In this document: positions 9,889 through 18,443 of the stretch, piece after piece
How the letters are laid out: each line of letters begins with the position of its first letter
Numbering within the stretch: position 1 is the stretch's first letter
Source: an uncultured Acetobacteraceae bacterium
GTDB lineage: Bacteria > Pseudomonadota > Alphaproteobacteria > Acetobacterales > Acetobacteraceae
Assembly (NCBI GenBank): GCA_903918315.1
Contig: CAIXEA010000221.1
Location: 1-34,164 of the forward strand
Reading direction: 5' to 3'
DNA length: 34,164 nucleotides
Position numbers and translations under genes: made by a program
Notes under the pieces: model-generated
What the model saw: only the letters and a program-made list of their open reading frames with translations
Databases searched by the model: none
Told to the model about the DNA's origin: nothing

Positions 9889-10588
9889 CGTTTGCCCAGG
9901 CAATCGCGGCGCGGGCGAGGGCATCGATCGTATCCACCACCGGCGCATGCAGGCCCGCGGCCGGGCCGGCCTGAATACCCAGCGGGATCTCGGTGCAGCC
10001 CAGCACGACAGCGGTTGCGCCGCGCGCGGCCAGATCGTTGGCCACAGTGGCGAGGGGTTCGTAGGCATCCGCCACCCGGTTGGCTTTGACCAGGGCAATG
10101 GCCGGGGTGACAAAGCGCTCCATTTGGTCAGCGTCTGGGGTGATACAGTCCCAGCCCTGGCTCGAAAGCCGCTCCTGATACAGCCGCATGGCGAGGGTGG
10201 CGGCGGTGCCCATCAACCCGATCTTGCCGGGTGTAATCCTGAGCCGGCGCAGATCCGCCGCGGCCGCGTCAACGATATGCAGGATCGGGCGCCCGGCGGC
10301 CTGCCGCATGGGTTCGTACCAGCCATGGGCGGTGTTGCAGGGAATGGCGATGGCGCCGCATCCCGCCTGTTTGAGGCCCTCGATCCCTCGCAGCAATGCG
10401 GGGAGCGGGTCCTCACCGCCGGGCCGATGGGCGCGCGTCCGATCGGGAATGCGGGGGTCGGACCACAGGACGGCCGGGATATGGTCCTGGTCGCGGTCCG
10501 CTGGGGTCAGCAGGGTTAAACGCAACATGAATTGCGCGCTGGCTAACGGCCCCATACCGCCCAACACACCCAGAACCTTGTCGTACAT
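9884..10588 (-). CDS. Aspartate/glutamate racemase family protein
   Basis: 234 aa, a normal length for the family. The N-terminal GVLGGMGP motif and the two catalytic cysteines, Cys84 in PCNTAHGW and Cys198 in LGCTEIPL, are all present, so it should be an active cofactor-independent amino-acid racemase with two-base chemistry in the cytoplasm. Aspartate is the likeliest substrate, but glutamate or hydantoin cannot be excluded from sequence. It is the last gene of a minus-strand operon, starting 2 bp after the yaiI stop, with a GGGGGTAGGA ribosome site just before the ATG. Its TAG stop lies in the right arm of the 107-bp repeat, so insertion of the repeat may have set its C-terminus. Confidence 0.88.
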   Translation of the reverse strand: MYDKVLGVLGGMGPLASAQFMLRLTLLTPADRDQDHIPAVLWSDPRIPDRTRAHRPGGEDPLPALLRGIEGLKQAGCGAIAIPCNTAHGWYEPMRQAAGRPILHIVDAAAADLRRLRITPGKIGLMGTAATLAMRLYQERLSSQGWDCITPDADQMERFVTPAIALVKANRVADAYEPLATVANDLAARGATAVVLGCTEIPLGIQAGPAAGLHAPVVDTIDALARAAIAWANG

Positions 10589-10590
10589 TC

Positions 10591-11052
10591 CTACCCCCGT
10601 TTGGCTGCCTGAACCGCGCTATCCAGCGCGCTCAGGAAGCGGGAGCGGTCCTGTTTCGTCAATGGGGAGGGGCCACCGGTGGCCATGCCGATCTCGCGCA
10701 TGTGGCGGGAGATTTCGCGCCCGGCGAGCGCGCTGCCGATATTATCGGCGGTCCAGACCTTGCCGTTCGGCGCCAGCGCCCGGGCTTTGCGGGCCAGGCA
10801 GCGCGATGCCAGCGGAATATCGGAGGTGACGCAGACGTCGGACGCGGTGATCCGCTCCGCGATCCAGTCATCGGCGATATCGGCCCCGGCCTCAACTGTG
10901 ATCAGTTGCACCAAGGGCCGCCCCGTTGGCCGAATGGGGCGGGATCCGTTGGACACGACGAAGACCGGCAAGCCCAGTCGGTCGGAGACCTTATAGACCT
11001 CCTCCCGTACCGGGCAGGCGTCGCCATCGACGTAGATGGTGACGGTCGGCAT
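10591..11052 (-). CDS. yaiI: YaiI/YqxD family protein (DUF188, UPF0178)
   Basis: 153 aa. The N-terminal YVDGDACPV signature, followed by a VVSNGS segment and a TSDIPLA segment, identifies the YaiI/DUF188 family, which has a PIN-like nuclease fold. The acidic residues at the start and in the TSD segment would form the metal site. The precise substrate of the family is not established. The start codon abuts the stop codon of the upstream RNA helicase and the racemase follows within 2 bp, so the three are co-transcribed and translationally coupled. The helicase neighbour fits a role in RNA metabolism, but that is inference. Confidence 0.9.
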   Translation of the reverse strand: MPTVTIYVDGDACPVREEVYKVSDRLGLPVFVVSNGSRPIRPTGRPLVQLITVEAGADIADDWIAERITASDVCVTSDIPLASRCLARKARALAPNGKVWTADNIGSALAGREISRHMREIGMATGGPSPLTKQDRSRFLSALDSAVQAAKRG

Positions 11053-12345
11053 TTAGGCGGCGGAGCGGGCGCCCATCTGACGACGGGGCGGGGCCGCGGG
11101 ACGGCGTTGCGCCTGGCTATCACGCGCGCCATCGCGGCCACCGGGCTTGTGCCCCGGCTTCGGCCCCTGGCGATTGCGGCGGGGATCTTCCGGCGCCGTC
11201 TGCGGCTGCGGCGCGCCACTGCCCTCGGCGATCGGGATCGGCCCGCCAATCAGGCGTTCGATGGCGCGCAGCGTGCCACGCTCGGACCCGTCGCAGAAGG
11301 TGATCGCATGGCCGGCGGCGCCGGCGCGCGCGGTGCGGCCGATGCGGTGGACGTAGCTTTCGGGTTCGACAGGCACGTCGAAGTTGATCACGTGGCTGAC
11401 GCCGGTGACATCGATGCCGCGGGCGGCGATATCGGTGGCAACCAGCACCCGGGCGCGGCCGGAGCGGAACTGATCCAGCGCCTTTTCCCGCTGCGGCTGG
11501 CTTTTATTGCCATGCAGCGCGTTGACGCGAATGCCCGAGGTTTCCAGGATCTCGCACACCTTGTTGGCGCCGCGCTTGGTGCGGGTGAACACGATGACGC
11601 GGCTGAATTCCGGGTCGTCCAGCAGTTTGCCCAGCAGCGGCAGCTTACCGGAAACGGGCAGGTGATAGACGGTCTGGTCGATCTTGGGCGTGGTGGCTTC
11701 CACCCGCTCAATCTCCACGCGGGCGGGATCGCGCAGCAGGCCGTTGGCCAGCGCGGCGACTTCGGCCGGCATGGTGGCGGAGAACAGCGCCGACTGGCGC
11801 TGCGCCGGCAGGGTGGCGACAATGCGGCGAATGTCCTTGATGAAGCCGAGATCGAGCATCCGATCGGCTTCGTCGAGCACGAACTGGCGCACGCCGCCGA
11901 GTTGAAGTTCGCGGGTCTGCATCAGATCACAGACGCGGCCCGGCGTGCCAATGACGATATCGGCGCCGCGGCGCATGGATTCGACCTGCTTGAAGCGGCT
12001 GGCGCCACCGATGATCACGACGGTGCGCAGCTTGCTGAAGGTGCCGAAGCTGCGAATCGCTTCGTCGATCTGCAAGGCCAGCTCACGGGTTGGGGCCAGG
12101 ATCAAAGCGCGGGTGCCGAACGGCGTCAGGCGGCCGGCTTCGGCGGACAGGTGGTGCATCAGCGGCAATGAGAAGGCGGCCGTCTTGCCGGTTCCGGTCT
12201 GGGCGATACCCAGCAGATCACGGCCGGTGAGCAGGGCCGGGATGGCCTGTGCTTGAATCGGGGTCGGCATCGTGAAATCCCGCGCGGCAAGGGCGCGCAG
12301 AAGAGCCTCGGCAAGGCCGAGGGTCGCAAACGTGGTTTGGGTCAC
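11053..12345 (-). CDS. rhlE: DEAD-box ATP-dependent RNA helicase, RhlE type
   Basis: 430 aa with the full motif set: Q motif PTPIQ (27-31), Walker A AQTGTGKT (48-55), PTRELA (85-90), TPGR (134-137), DEAD (158-161), SAT (189-191), ARGIDV (308-313) and HRIGRTAR (333-340). After residue 375 there is a basic Arg/Gly/Pro-rich tail typical of RhlE/CsdA-like proteins and likely to bind RNA. It unwinds RNA duplexes, for example in ribosome assembly or cold adaptation. The start is GTG (12345-12343) with GGAGC upstream. It is the first gene of the helicase-yaiI-racemase operon; its promoter must lie in 12346-12608, shared divergently with the phosphodiesterase gene. Confidence 0.95.
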   Translation of the reverse strand: MTQTTFATLGLAEALLRALAARDFTMPTPIQAQAIPALLTGRDLLGIAQTGTGKTAAFSLPLMHHLSAEAGRLTPFGTRALILAPTRELALQIDEAIRSFGTFSKLRTVVIIGGASRFKQVESMRRGADIVIGTPGRVCDLMQTRELQLGGVRQFVLDEADRMLDLGFIKDIRRIVATLPAQRQSALFSATMPAEVAALANGLLRDPARVEIERVEATTPKIDQTVYHLPVSGKLPLLGKLLDDPEFSRVIVFTRTKRGANKVCEILETSGIRVNALHGNKSQPQREKALDQFRSGRARVLVATDIAARGIDVTGVSHVINFDVPVEPESYVHRIGRTARAGAAGHAITFCDGSERGTLRAIERLIGGPIPIAEGSGAPQPQTAPEDPRRNRQGPKPGHKPGGRDGARDSQAQRRPAAPPRRQMGARSAA

Positions 12346-12608
12346 TGATAAAATAGCTCCAGCGCCGCCAGCCCTATGGCAAAGGGCGGTCGCCTGAATG
12401 TTCGCCGCCCCGCGCGATAGTGGGGACGAACGTGTTTCGGCTGAGATTTTCCCGGGAGGTCACGCCTGCGAAGGGCGCGCCCATCACGCATTCACGGAAA
12501 GACAAGCGGGGTATCCGCTCAATCCATGGAAATGGCAAGGCAATTCCGCGGTGCAACAATCGCAGTGCTGCCTTGCTTGGCCGCGTCATCGTACCGTAAA
12601 CGACAGAG

Positions 12609-13475
12609 GTGTCGATCTCTGCCCCCCCGAACCGTCGGTTTGATGTCTATGGTCACCGCGGTGCGCGGGGTCTGTTTCCGGAAAACACCGTGGAGGGTTT
12701 CAAGGCCAGCCTCGCCCTTGGGGTGAAGGCGTTTGAACTCGACGTGAACCTGACGGCTGACGGCGTGCCGGTGCTGGCCCATGATTTGGCGCTGAATCCC
12801 GCGATGACCCGTGACCCCGCCGGCCACTGGCTGACGACAGCGGGACCGCTGATTTCCTCCATGACCTTTGCCGCCCTGGAATCGTTCGATGTCGGCCGGA
12901 TCCGGCCAGGATCAAGGTTGGCCGCGCTCTTTCCGGACCAGGCGCCCGAGGATGGGGCGCGCATTCCGGCGCTGACGACCGTTCTGTCCCTCGGCGGGAT
13001 CGAGCAGTTTATTATCGAGTTGAAGGGAGATCCGCGTTACCCGGACCATACGGTGCCCGCCGCTGTGCTGGCCGATGCGGTGTGGGCCGCGGTTGCTGCC
13101 TGTGGTGTCGGAGCCCGCGTGGTGTTCGAATCATTCGATTGGCGCGGCCCGCGGCATCTGCGCCGCCTGCATCCGGAGGTCCGGCTGGCCTGGTTGACCC
13201 GGGCGGAGACCGTGCGGGACGCCCGACTGTGGTGGGGTGGACCGCATCCGGACGACTTTGGCGGTTCCGTGCCGCGCGCCGTCGCGGCGGAGGGCGGCAC
13301 GATCTGGGCGCCGGATTACACCGATCTGACGTCGGACCTGGTCGCGGAGGCGCAGTCCCTGGGTCTGTCGGTCCTGCCATGGACGGTCAATGACCCCGCG
13401 GCGATGCGACGCCTCCAGCGATGGGGCGTCGATGGCCTGATCACCGATCGGCCGGACCTCGCACCTTCGGGCTGA
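12609..13475 (+). CDS. ugpQ: Glycerophosphodiester phosphodiesterase family protein
   Basis: 288 aa TIM-barrel enzyme of the GDPD family, hydrolysing glycerophosphodiesters to glycerol-3-phosphate and an alcohol. Visible signatures are HRGARG with His16, the metal-binding ELD (Glu43 and Asp45), His58, the IELKGD strand and the C-terminal VDGLITDRP. There is no signal peptide, so it should act in the cytoplasm like UgpQ. The chosen start is GTG at 12609, since the HRG motif follows within 16 residues and no better ATG lies upstream in frame; the ribosome site is weak. No ugp transport genes are near, so the symbol is by similarity only. Confidence 0.87.
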   Translation: MSISAPPNRRFDVYGHRGARGLFPENTVEGFKASLALGVKAFELDVNLTADGVPVLAHDLALNPAMTRDPAGHWLTTAGPLISSMTFAALESFDVGRIRPGSRLAALFPDQAPEDGARIPALTTVLSLGGIEQFIIELKGDPRYPDHTVPAAVLADAVWAAVAACGVGARVVFESFDWRGPRHLRRLHPEVRLAWLTRAETVRDARLWWGGPHPDDFGGSVPRAVAAEGGTIWAPDYTDLTSDLVAEAQSLGLSVLPWTVNDPAAMRRLQRWGVDGLITDRPDLAPSG

Positions 13476-13486
13476 GCGGGCATGCA

Positions 13487-13593
13487 TTAGAGCGTGATCG
13501 GCGGAGGTGGAATCACCGGAGCCGTGAATCACGCGATCAAACAATCGGTTAGAGCATGTCAGGTGCGCCTGAAAGCACCAGACATGCTCTAGC
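13487..13593. repeat. 107-bp palindromic intergenic repeat, copy 2
   Basis: Second copy of the element at 9782-9888. The two differences (13561 and 13580, both A here) fall opposite each other in the 16-bp stem, so copy 2 has one A-A mismatch where copy 1 has a C-G pair. Its right end again supplies the TAG stop (13589-13591) of the minus-strand gene beside it. The element lies between convergent genes and may help end transcription from both sides. Confidence 0.85.
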
Positions 13594-14215
13594 AGTGCAG
13601 GAAGTTGGCCGTCACCGATGCCCGCTCCACCAAGGCCCTTAACGCGGGATTCTGATCGCTGTTTTCGGCCATGAGGGTTTCAATGGGGACGAAAAATTCG
13701 TGCGCGTGCGGCAGTTGGGTGCGTGCGAAGCCATCGTAATGAGGTCGTTTCAATCCGTACAGCACCCGCATTTCCCGCACCGGTAAAGTCACGTCCCGCG
13801 TAGGCTGGTGGTCGAAGATGCCCGATGCGCGCCAGCGCGCTGTCGGGTCTTCAGTCCCGACCGGGGCCAGGAGCCATCGGATCGGGCAGACGGCGAGCAG
13901 AGAATGGGTGCTGGGCGCGAAGCGAGACCGCTTATCAAGCAGATTTTGCAACGAGCCGCAGGCTTCGATGGCGAAGATATCCACATAGGGGTCGTTCCGA
14001 TTGCCGCCGAAATTGAGCCAGAGGCCATCGGGCAACGTGCGCATATGATTACTTCCGGGCAACTTTAAATAAGGATGTGCGGCACTGCCGACTTCAGAAG
14101 GGCGCCCGCAAAGCCAGGCGTCATTGGGCGATTTTGGCTTCAGTCCTGGTGGCCGTTGCGGCCACCGCTTCAAACGTGCCTTGACCAGTGTGTCCAATGA
14201 AGCGCTGTCATTCAT
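13589..14215 (-). CDS. Hypothetical protein, 208 aa, unrecognised
   Basis: The start is taken at ATG 14215-14213 (MNDSASLD) because AGGAGA sits 7 bases upstream; the frame continues open to 14326 but that extension has no ribosome site and lies in AT-rich DNA. The protein has no signal peptide and no membrane segments. A central stretch (about residues 75-115) reads DPYVDIFAIEACGSLQ, NLLDKRSRF and a hydrophobic CPIRWLL segment, and a later part has LPVREMRVLYGL. I do not recognise the family. Its location, hemmed in by the 107-bp repeat on one side and by low-GC DNA on the other, suggests an acquired or isolated gene. The stop codon is provided by the repeat. Confidence 0.7.
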   Translation of the reverse strand: MNDSASLDTLVKARLKRWPQRPPGLKPKSPNDAWLCGRPSEVGSAAHPYLKLPGSNHMRTLPDGLWLNFGGNRNDPYVDIFAIEACGSLQNLLDKRSRFAPSTHSLLAVCPIRWLLAPVGTEDPTARWRASGIFDHQPTRDVTLPVREMRVLYGLKRPHYDGFARTQLPHAHEFFVPIETLMAENSDQNPALRALVERASVTANFLHC

Positions 14216-14472
14216 TACACGTCTCCTGGATATCGAAGATCCTGTTTGCAACTTATGAGTGTAAATTATGCGAGACCAAGCCTGATGTGAAGGGAATTGT
14301 TGAGATAAACTAACTGAATCCCGCAAATTCGTCGTTATTTTCGAAAAAATAATTCGTTTTCGTTCTTTTTATGTTCTTTCTATTTTTGGGGAATTTGCGT
14401 GGTCGATGACCATTCAGATTATGTTCCGACGTTCTTCCAATGAGTTCGCGGGCGTTGCTAAACCAAACGATC

Positions 14473-14506
14473 AACAGGCTGTGGATAATGTTATCCACAG
14501 CCTGTT
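14473..14506. promoter_or_regulatory. Perfect 16-bp palindrome containing two inverted DnaA boxes
   Basis: AACAGGCTGTGGATAA (14473-14488) and its exact complement (14491-14506) flank a 2-base spacer. Each arm contains a perfect DnaA box: TGTGGATAA (14480-14488) and TTATCCACA (14491-14499). No T tract follows on the plus strand, so it is not an ordinary terminator. DnaA binding is inferred from the consensus; I saw no further boxes nearby. Confidence 0.55.
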
Positions 14507-14527
14507 AAAAAATTTGGCGCCGCGTAC

Positions 14528-14558
14528 AAAAAAAAGCCAGGGACCGGGGTCCCTGGCT
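14528..14558 (-). terminator. Rho-independent terminator of gltA
   Basis: On the minus strand an 11-bp GC-rich stem (14548-14558 with 14535-14545) with a very tight loop is followed by a seven-T run (14528-14534). It lies 19 bases after the citrate synthase stop. Confidence 0.92.
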
Positions 14559-14577
14559 TCGCAGACGGGGTGAAGGA

Positions 14578-15885
14578 TCAGCCGCGCTTGTCGACCGCGA
14601 CGTAAGCCCGTTCGGCGGCCCCGGTGTAGATCTGCCGCGGACGGCCGATACGCTGTTCCGGATCCTCGATCAGCTCCTGCCACTGGCTGATCCAGCCAAC
14701 CGTGCGCGAGACGGCGAACAGCGCCGTGAACATGCTGACCGGGAAGCCCATCGCCTTGAGGATGATCCCTGAATAGAAGTCCACGTTGGGGTAAAGCTTG
14801 CGCTCGACGAAATACGGATCGTTCAGCGCGATCTTTTCCAGCTCCATCGCGAGGTCGAGCAGCGGGTCGCCCTTGATGCCCAGTTCTTTCAGCACGTCGT
14901 GGCAGGCCTGCTGGATGATCTTCGCGCGCGGGTCGTAGTTCTTATAGACCCGGTGACCGAAGCCCATCAGCTTGGTGTGGTTGCCCTTGTCCTTCACGTC
15001 GGACAGGAATTCCGGAATGTTGTCCACGTGGCCGATGTCGGACAGCATCTTCAGCACCGCTTCGTTGGCGCCGCCATGCGCCGGGCCCCAGAGGCTGGCG
15101 ATGCCGGCCGCGATGCAGGCGAACGGATTGGCGCCCGTCGAACCGGCCAGGCGCACCGTGCTGGTGGAAGCGTTCTGCTCGTGGTCCGCGTGCAGGATCA
15201 TGATCAGATCCATGGCGCGCGAGAGCACCGGGTTGATCTTATAGTCTTCCGTCGGCACGGCGTTGAACATGTAGAGGAAGTTTTCCGCGTAGGTCAGGTC
15301 GTTACGCGGATACATGAACGGTTGGCCGATGGTGTACTTGTACGCCCAGGCGGCGATCGTCGGCACCTTGGCGATCAGGCGGAACGCGCTGATGCGGCGG
15401 CTTTCCGGGTCGTTGATGTCCAGGCTGTCATGGTAAAAGGCCGACAGAGCGCCGACAACGCCGCACATCACCGCCATCGGGTGGGCGTCGCGGCGGAAGC
15501 CGTTGTAGAACTGGCGAATCTGCTCATGCAGCATGGTGTGGTGCATGACGCCCTTGTTGAACTCGGCCGATTGTTTGGCGTTCGGCAGTTCGCCATTCAG
15601 CAGCAAATAACAGACCTCCAGGAAGTTGGAGCTGTCCGCCAGCTGCTCGATCGGGTAGCCGCGGTACTGCAGCACGCCGACATCGCCATCGATATAGGTG
15701 ATCTTGCTTTCACACGATGCCGTCGCGCCGTAGCCGGGATCGTAGGTGAACACGCCAAGGGCGTTGTACATCTTGCGGATGTCGAACACATCGGCCCCGG
15801 CGGTGCCTGCCATCAAGGGGACGGTCAGCTTCCGGTTGGTGCCATCAAGGGTGATGGTCACGGTCTTCGGGGTGGTGCCACTCAT
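14578..15885 (-). CDS. gltA: Citrate synthase (type II, Gram-negative form)
   Basis: 435 aa, the usual length of the hexameric GltA type. It condenses oxaloacetate and acetyl-CoA to citrate. The N-terminal domain of the large form is present. Active-site segments are [10 protein letters not shown] (His232/His235), GPAHGGANE (catalytic His270), [13 protein letters not shown] (His311) and PNVDFYSG (catalytic Asp369). In acetic acid bacteria this enzyme also supports acetate resistance (AarA), which is family knowledge. The ribosome site GAGGA lies upstream of ATG 15885. It is monocistronic, with its own terminator, and divergent from lpxI. Confidence 0.97.
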   Translation of the reverse strand: MSGTTPKTVTITLDGTNRKLTVPLMAGTAGADVFDIRKMYNALGVFTYDPGYGATASCESKITYIDGDVGVLQYRGYPIEQLADSSNFLEVCYLLLNGELPNAKQSAEFNKGVMHHTMLHEQIRQFYNGFRRDAHPMAVMCGVVGALSAFYHDSLDINDPESRRISAFRLIAKVPTIAAWAYKYTIGQPFMYPRNDLTYAENFLYMFNAVPTEDYKINPVLSRAMDLIMILHADHEQNASTSTVRLAGSTGANPFACIAAGIASLWGPAHGGANEAVLKMLSDIGHVDNIPEFLSDVKDKGNHTKLMGFGHRVYKNYDPRAKIIQQACHDVLKELGIKGDPLLDLAMELEKIALNDPYFVERKLYPNVDFYSGIILKAMGFPVSMFTALFAVSRTVGWISQWQELIEDPEQRIGRPRQIYTGAAERAYVAVDKRG

Positions 15886-15942
15886 GCGTCTATCCTCATT
15901 TTGCTATGGCGGTCCGAGGCCGCCGCATCCGATGTGTGACAT

Positions 15943-16000
15943 TAACCCTATGGCGCCTCGGGGAAAGAGGCAACCTTCGCGGACGCAGCATTTAGGGTTA
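15943..16000. promoter_or_regulatory. Inverted repeat in the gltA-lpxI divergent promoter region
   Basis: TAACCCTA (15943-15950) and TAGGGTTA (15993-16000) are exact inverted copies 42 bases apart, in the 124-bp gap between divergent gltA and lpxI. They could be operator half-sites; no known regulator motif is recognised and chance is possible. Confidence 0.25.
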
Positions 16001-16009
16001 TGAGGGACA

Positions 16010-16867
16010 ATGAATTCTCACGATGAAGCACCCCGCGCGCTTGGAATCCTTGCCGGGGGCGGCCGTTTGCCGCTTCAGGTCGCCAATGCGGCCAAGGCGG
16101 CGGGCCGGGCGGTGTTCGTCGTTGGACTTGAGGGGTTCGTCGATCGCGCATGGCTGGCGGACTGGCCGCATGACATCCTGCGTATGGGCGCGGCGGGACG
16201 AATCCTCTCCGCCTTGCGTGCGCATGCGTGCAAGGACCTGGTGCTGATCGGTCCCGTCCGCCGCCCATCCTTCTTCGACATGCGTCCGGATGCCGAGGGC
16301 GCCCGCATTGCCGCGCGCATCGGCCGCGCCGCGTTCGGCGGCGATGACGGCCTGTTGGCTGCCGTCATCAAGGTGCTGGGGGAAGAAGGGTTCCGTGTCC
16401 TCGGTGCCCATGACATTCTGCAGGAGGCATTGGGCCCGCGCGGCCTGCTGACACGCACCGCCCCCGATGCGACGGCGATGTCGGACATCGCCCGCGGCAT
16501 CGCGGTCGCGCGCGCCCTGGGCGCGGCCGATGTCGGCCAGGGTTGCGTGGTACAGGAGGGCGTGGTCCTGGCGGTGGAAGCCACCGAAGGCACCGACGCC
16601 ATGCTCGCGCGCTGTGGACCGTTGAAGCGCGAGTCCCCCGGCGGCGTGTTGATCAAAATCGTCAAACCCGGTCAGGAACGCCGAGCCGACCTGCCGACAT
16701 TGGGCCCGGATACGGTGGCGGCCGCGGCGGAGGCGGGGCTGCGCGGCATCGCGTTTGAGGCCGGTGGCGCGATCCTGGTAGACCGGGCCGCCACCATTGC
16801 CGCGGCAGACACGGCAGGGCTGTTCCTGCTAGGCCTCGACCCGGACGAGATTCACCCAAGGAGCTGA
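16010..16867 (+). CDS. lpxI: UDP-2,3-diacylglucosamine pyrophosphatase LpxI
   Basis: 285 aa protein of the LpxI (formerly DUF1009) family, which in alphaproteobacteria replaces LpxH and converts UDP-2,3-diacylglucosamine to lipid X in lipid A synthesis at the inner face of the cytoplasmic membrane. Signatures are the N-terminal [10 protein letters not shown] and the C-terminal [17 protein letters not shown]; Asp227 of RADLP corresponds to the essential Asp of Caulobacter LpxI. The start ATG at 16010 has GAGGG just upstream. The usual lpxD-fabZ-lpxA-lpxI-lpxB cluster is absent, so here lpxI stands apart, followed 5 bp later by the glyoxalase gene. Confidence 0.93.
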   Translation: MNSHDEAPRALGILAGGGRLPLQVANAAKAAGRAVFVVGLEGFVDRAWLADWPHDILRMGAAGRILSALRAHACKDLVLIGPVRRPSFFDMRPDAEGARIAARIGRAAFGGDDGLLAAVIKVLGEEGFRVLGAHDILQEALGPRGLLTRTAPDATAMSDIARGIAVARALGAADVGQGCVVQEGVVLAVEATEGTDAMLARCGPLKRESPGGVLIKIVKPGQERRADLPTLGPDTVAAAAEAGLRGIAFEAGGAILVDRAATIAAADTAGLFLLGLDPDEIHPRS

Positions 16868-16872
16868 CACCA

Positions 16873-17259
16873 ATGAGCCGTTTTCTGCACACCATGCTAC
16901 GCGTGGGTGACTTGCAACGCAGCATCGACTTCTACGTCAAGGGCTTCGGCATGCATGAGATGCGCCGCCGCGACGTGCCGGATGGCAAATACACCCTCGC
17001 TTTCGTCGGCTACGGCAAGGAAGAAGACAATACCGCCATCGAGCTGACCTATAACTATGGCGTTGAGAAATACGAAATCGGCACGGCCTTCGGCCATCTC
17101 GCGATCGCCGTCCCCGATGTCGCCGCCGCTTGCGCCATCGTCGCCGCCAATGGCGGGGTCGTGACCCGCGCGCCCGGCCCGGTGAAGTTTGGCACCACGA
17201 TCATCGCCTTCGTGCGCGATCCCGATGGATATCTGATTGAGCTGATCGAGCGGGCCTGA
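16873..17259 (+). CDS. gloA: Lactoylglutathione lyase (glyoxalase I)
   Basis: 128 aa, standard size for the small Ni-type bacterial GloA. Its four metal ligands are all present: His6, Glu57, His75 and Glu123. It isomerises the methylglyoxal-glutathione hemithioacetal to S-lactoylglutathione in the cytoplasm. AAGGAG sits before the ATG, overlapping the end of lpxI, so both are probably on one transcript. Confidence 0.95.
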   Translation: MSRFLHTMLRVGDLQRSIDFYVKGFGMHEMRRRDVPDGKYTLAFVGYGKEEDNTAIELTYNYGVEKYEIGTAFGHLAIAVPDVAAACAIVAANGGVVTRAPGPVKFGTTIIAFVRDPDGYLIELIERA

Positions 17260-17276
17260 CGCTATCGGCCTCATAA

Positions 17277-17305
17277 CCGGGGCCGGTCTGAACGATCGGC
17301 CCCGG
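17277..17305. terminator. GC-rich hairpin between convergent gloA and purK
   Basis: CCGGGGCCG (17277-17285) pairs perfectly with CGGCCCCGG (17297-17305). There is no T tract on either side, so it is at best a weak or factor-assisted bidirectional terminator. Confidence 0.4.
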
Positions 17306-17318
17306 GGATGGGACGACC

Positions 17319-18443
17319 CTATCCCAAGATTCCCAACGCCGCCGTCACGCCGAATTCCCCCGGCAAGGCGCCCTTTGGGAACAGCCGCGTCGCATGCCCG
17401 ATCTTGCGGCCCGGCCGCGCTTCCGTCTTGCCATAGTGATGCGGGATCAGCCCAGGCGTGGCCAGGATCTCTGGCCAAAGCGCGGCTTCATCCGGCCCCA
17501 CCAAATTCTTCATCACCGCGTCCGAATGCCGCACCGCCGGTGGCAGCGGCAGCCCGGCGATGGTGCGGATATGCAGCTCAAACTGGCTCATGGGGCAGGC
17601 GTCGATCGTCCAATGGCCGGAATTGTGCGGTCGCGGCGCGATCTCGTTCGCCAGGACGCGGCCATCCTTGTCGACGAACATCTCCACCGCCAGCAGGCCT
17701 ACCAGATCGAGCGCACTGGCGATGTCACGGGCGATGGTCTGGGCGGCCTGGTCCACCGCCTCGGTAATGCGGGCCGGGGCCAGGGTGATGTCCAGGATAT
17801 GGTTGCGGTGGCGGTTCTCGACCGTGTCGAAGGCGGCCATCGTGCCATCGGCGCCCCGGCCGATGACGACGCTGATCTCGCACGCGAAATCGACGAAGCC
17901 TTCCAGAATGAGCGGCCGCGGCGCCAGGCGCTCAAAGGCCGGGGCCAGGTCCGCTGGCGTGCGCAGCATCGCCTGGCCTTTACCGTCATAGCCCAGCCGG
18001 GTCGTCTTCAGCACCGCCGGCAGGCCGAGCCGCGCGACCGCGGCTTCCAGTTCAGCCAGGGTTTCGACGATGATCCAGGGGGCGGTGGCAACCCCGGCCT
18101 GGTTCAGGAAGGATTTCTCGGCCTCCCGGTCCTGGCTGATGCGCAGGACGGATGGGGCAGGGCGGACAGGCTTGAGGGAGGACAGCAGGTCCAGCCCCTC
18201 GGCACTCACATTCTCGAATTCGAAGCTGATCACATCCACCGCGGCGGCGAAGGCGCGCAGGGAGACGGGGTCGGTGTAGTCGCTGATCGTGACGGAGTCG
18301 GACACCTGCGCGGCGGGGCTGTCGGTTTCCCGCGTCAGGATGTGGCACTTATACCCGAGCCGGGCGGCGGCCAGGGCCGACATGCGGCCGAGCTGTCCGC
18401 CGCCGACGAGCCCGATCGTGCTATTGGGCGGCAAGGGCCCCAT
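17319..18443 (-). CDS. purK: 5-(carboxyamino)imidazole ribonucleotide synthase PurK
   Basis: 374 aa ATP-grasp enzyme of de novo purine synthesis. It makes N5-CAIR from AIR, bicarbonate and ATP. The N-terminal GLVGGGQLGRM dinucleotide-like loop, the LKTTRLGYDGKGQ ATP-grasp strand, the ENRHRNHILD segment and the metal-binding NEIAPRPHNSGHWT motif are all present. Its ATG overlaps the TGA of purE (ATGA at 18441-18444 on the minus strand), indicating coupled translation. Confidence 0.96.
   Translation of the reverse strand: MGPLPPNSTIGLVGGGQLGRMSALAAARLGYKCHILTRETDSPAAQVSDSVTISDYTDPVSLRAFAAAVDVISFEFENVSAEGLDLLSSLKPVRPAPSVLRISQDREAEKSFLNQAGVATAPWIIVETLAELEAAVARLGLPAVLKTTRLGYDGKGQAMLRTPADLAPAFERLAPRPLILEGFVDFACEISVVIGRGADGTMAAFDTVENRHRNHILDITLAPARITEAVDQAAQTIARDIASALDLVGLLAVEMFVDKDGRVLANEIAPRPHNSGHWTIDACPMSQFELHIRTIAGLPLPPAVRHSDAVMKNLVGPDEAALWPEILATPGLIPHHYGKTEARPGRKIGHATRLFPKGALPGEFGVTAALGILG

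Larger units (their letters stand above)
14216..14577. other. AT-rich intergenic stretch (362 bp)
   Basis: There is no convincing gene here. Roughly 14320-14400 is strongly AT-rich with runs such as TTTTCGAAAAAATAATTCG, unlike the GC-rich surroundings. Near its end it holds the DnaA-box palindrome (14473-14506) and the citrate synthase terminator. The 62-aa minus-strand frame at 14310-14498 starts inside the palindrome and has no ribosome site, so I do not call it. This could be a replication-related unwinding region or the relic of transferred DNA. Confidence 0.55.

Noticed and set aside
10702-12171. Plus-strand 489-aa frame opposite yaiI and rhlE
   Set aside because: It crosses two real minus-strand genes with full helicase motifs and has no domain of its own.
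14310-14498. Minus-strand 62-aa frame in the AT-rich region
   Set aside because: Its start lies inside the DnaA-box palindrome, there is no ribosome site, and the composition reflects AT-rich non-coding DNA.
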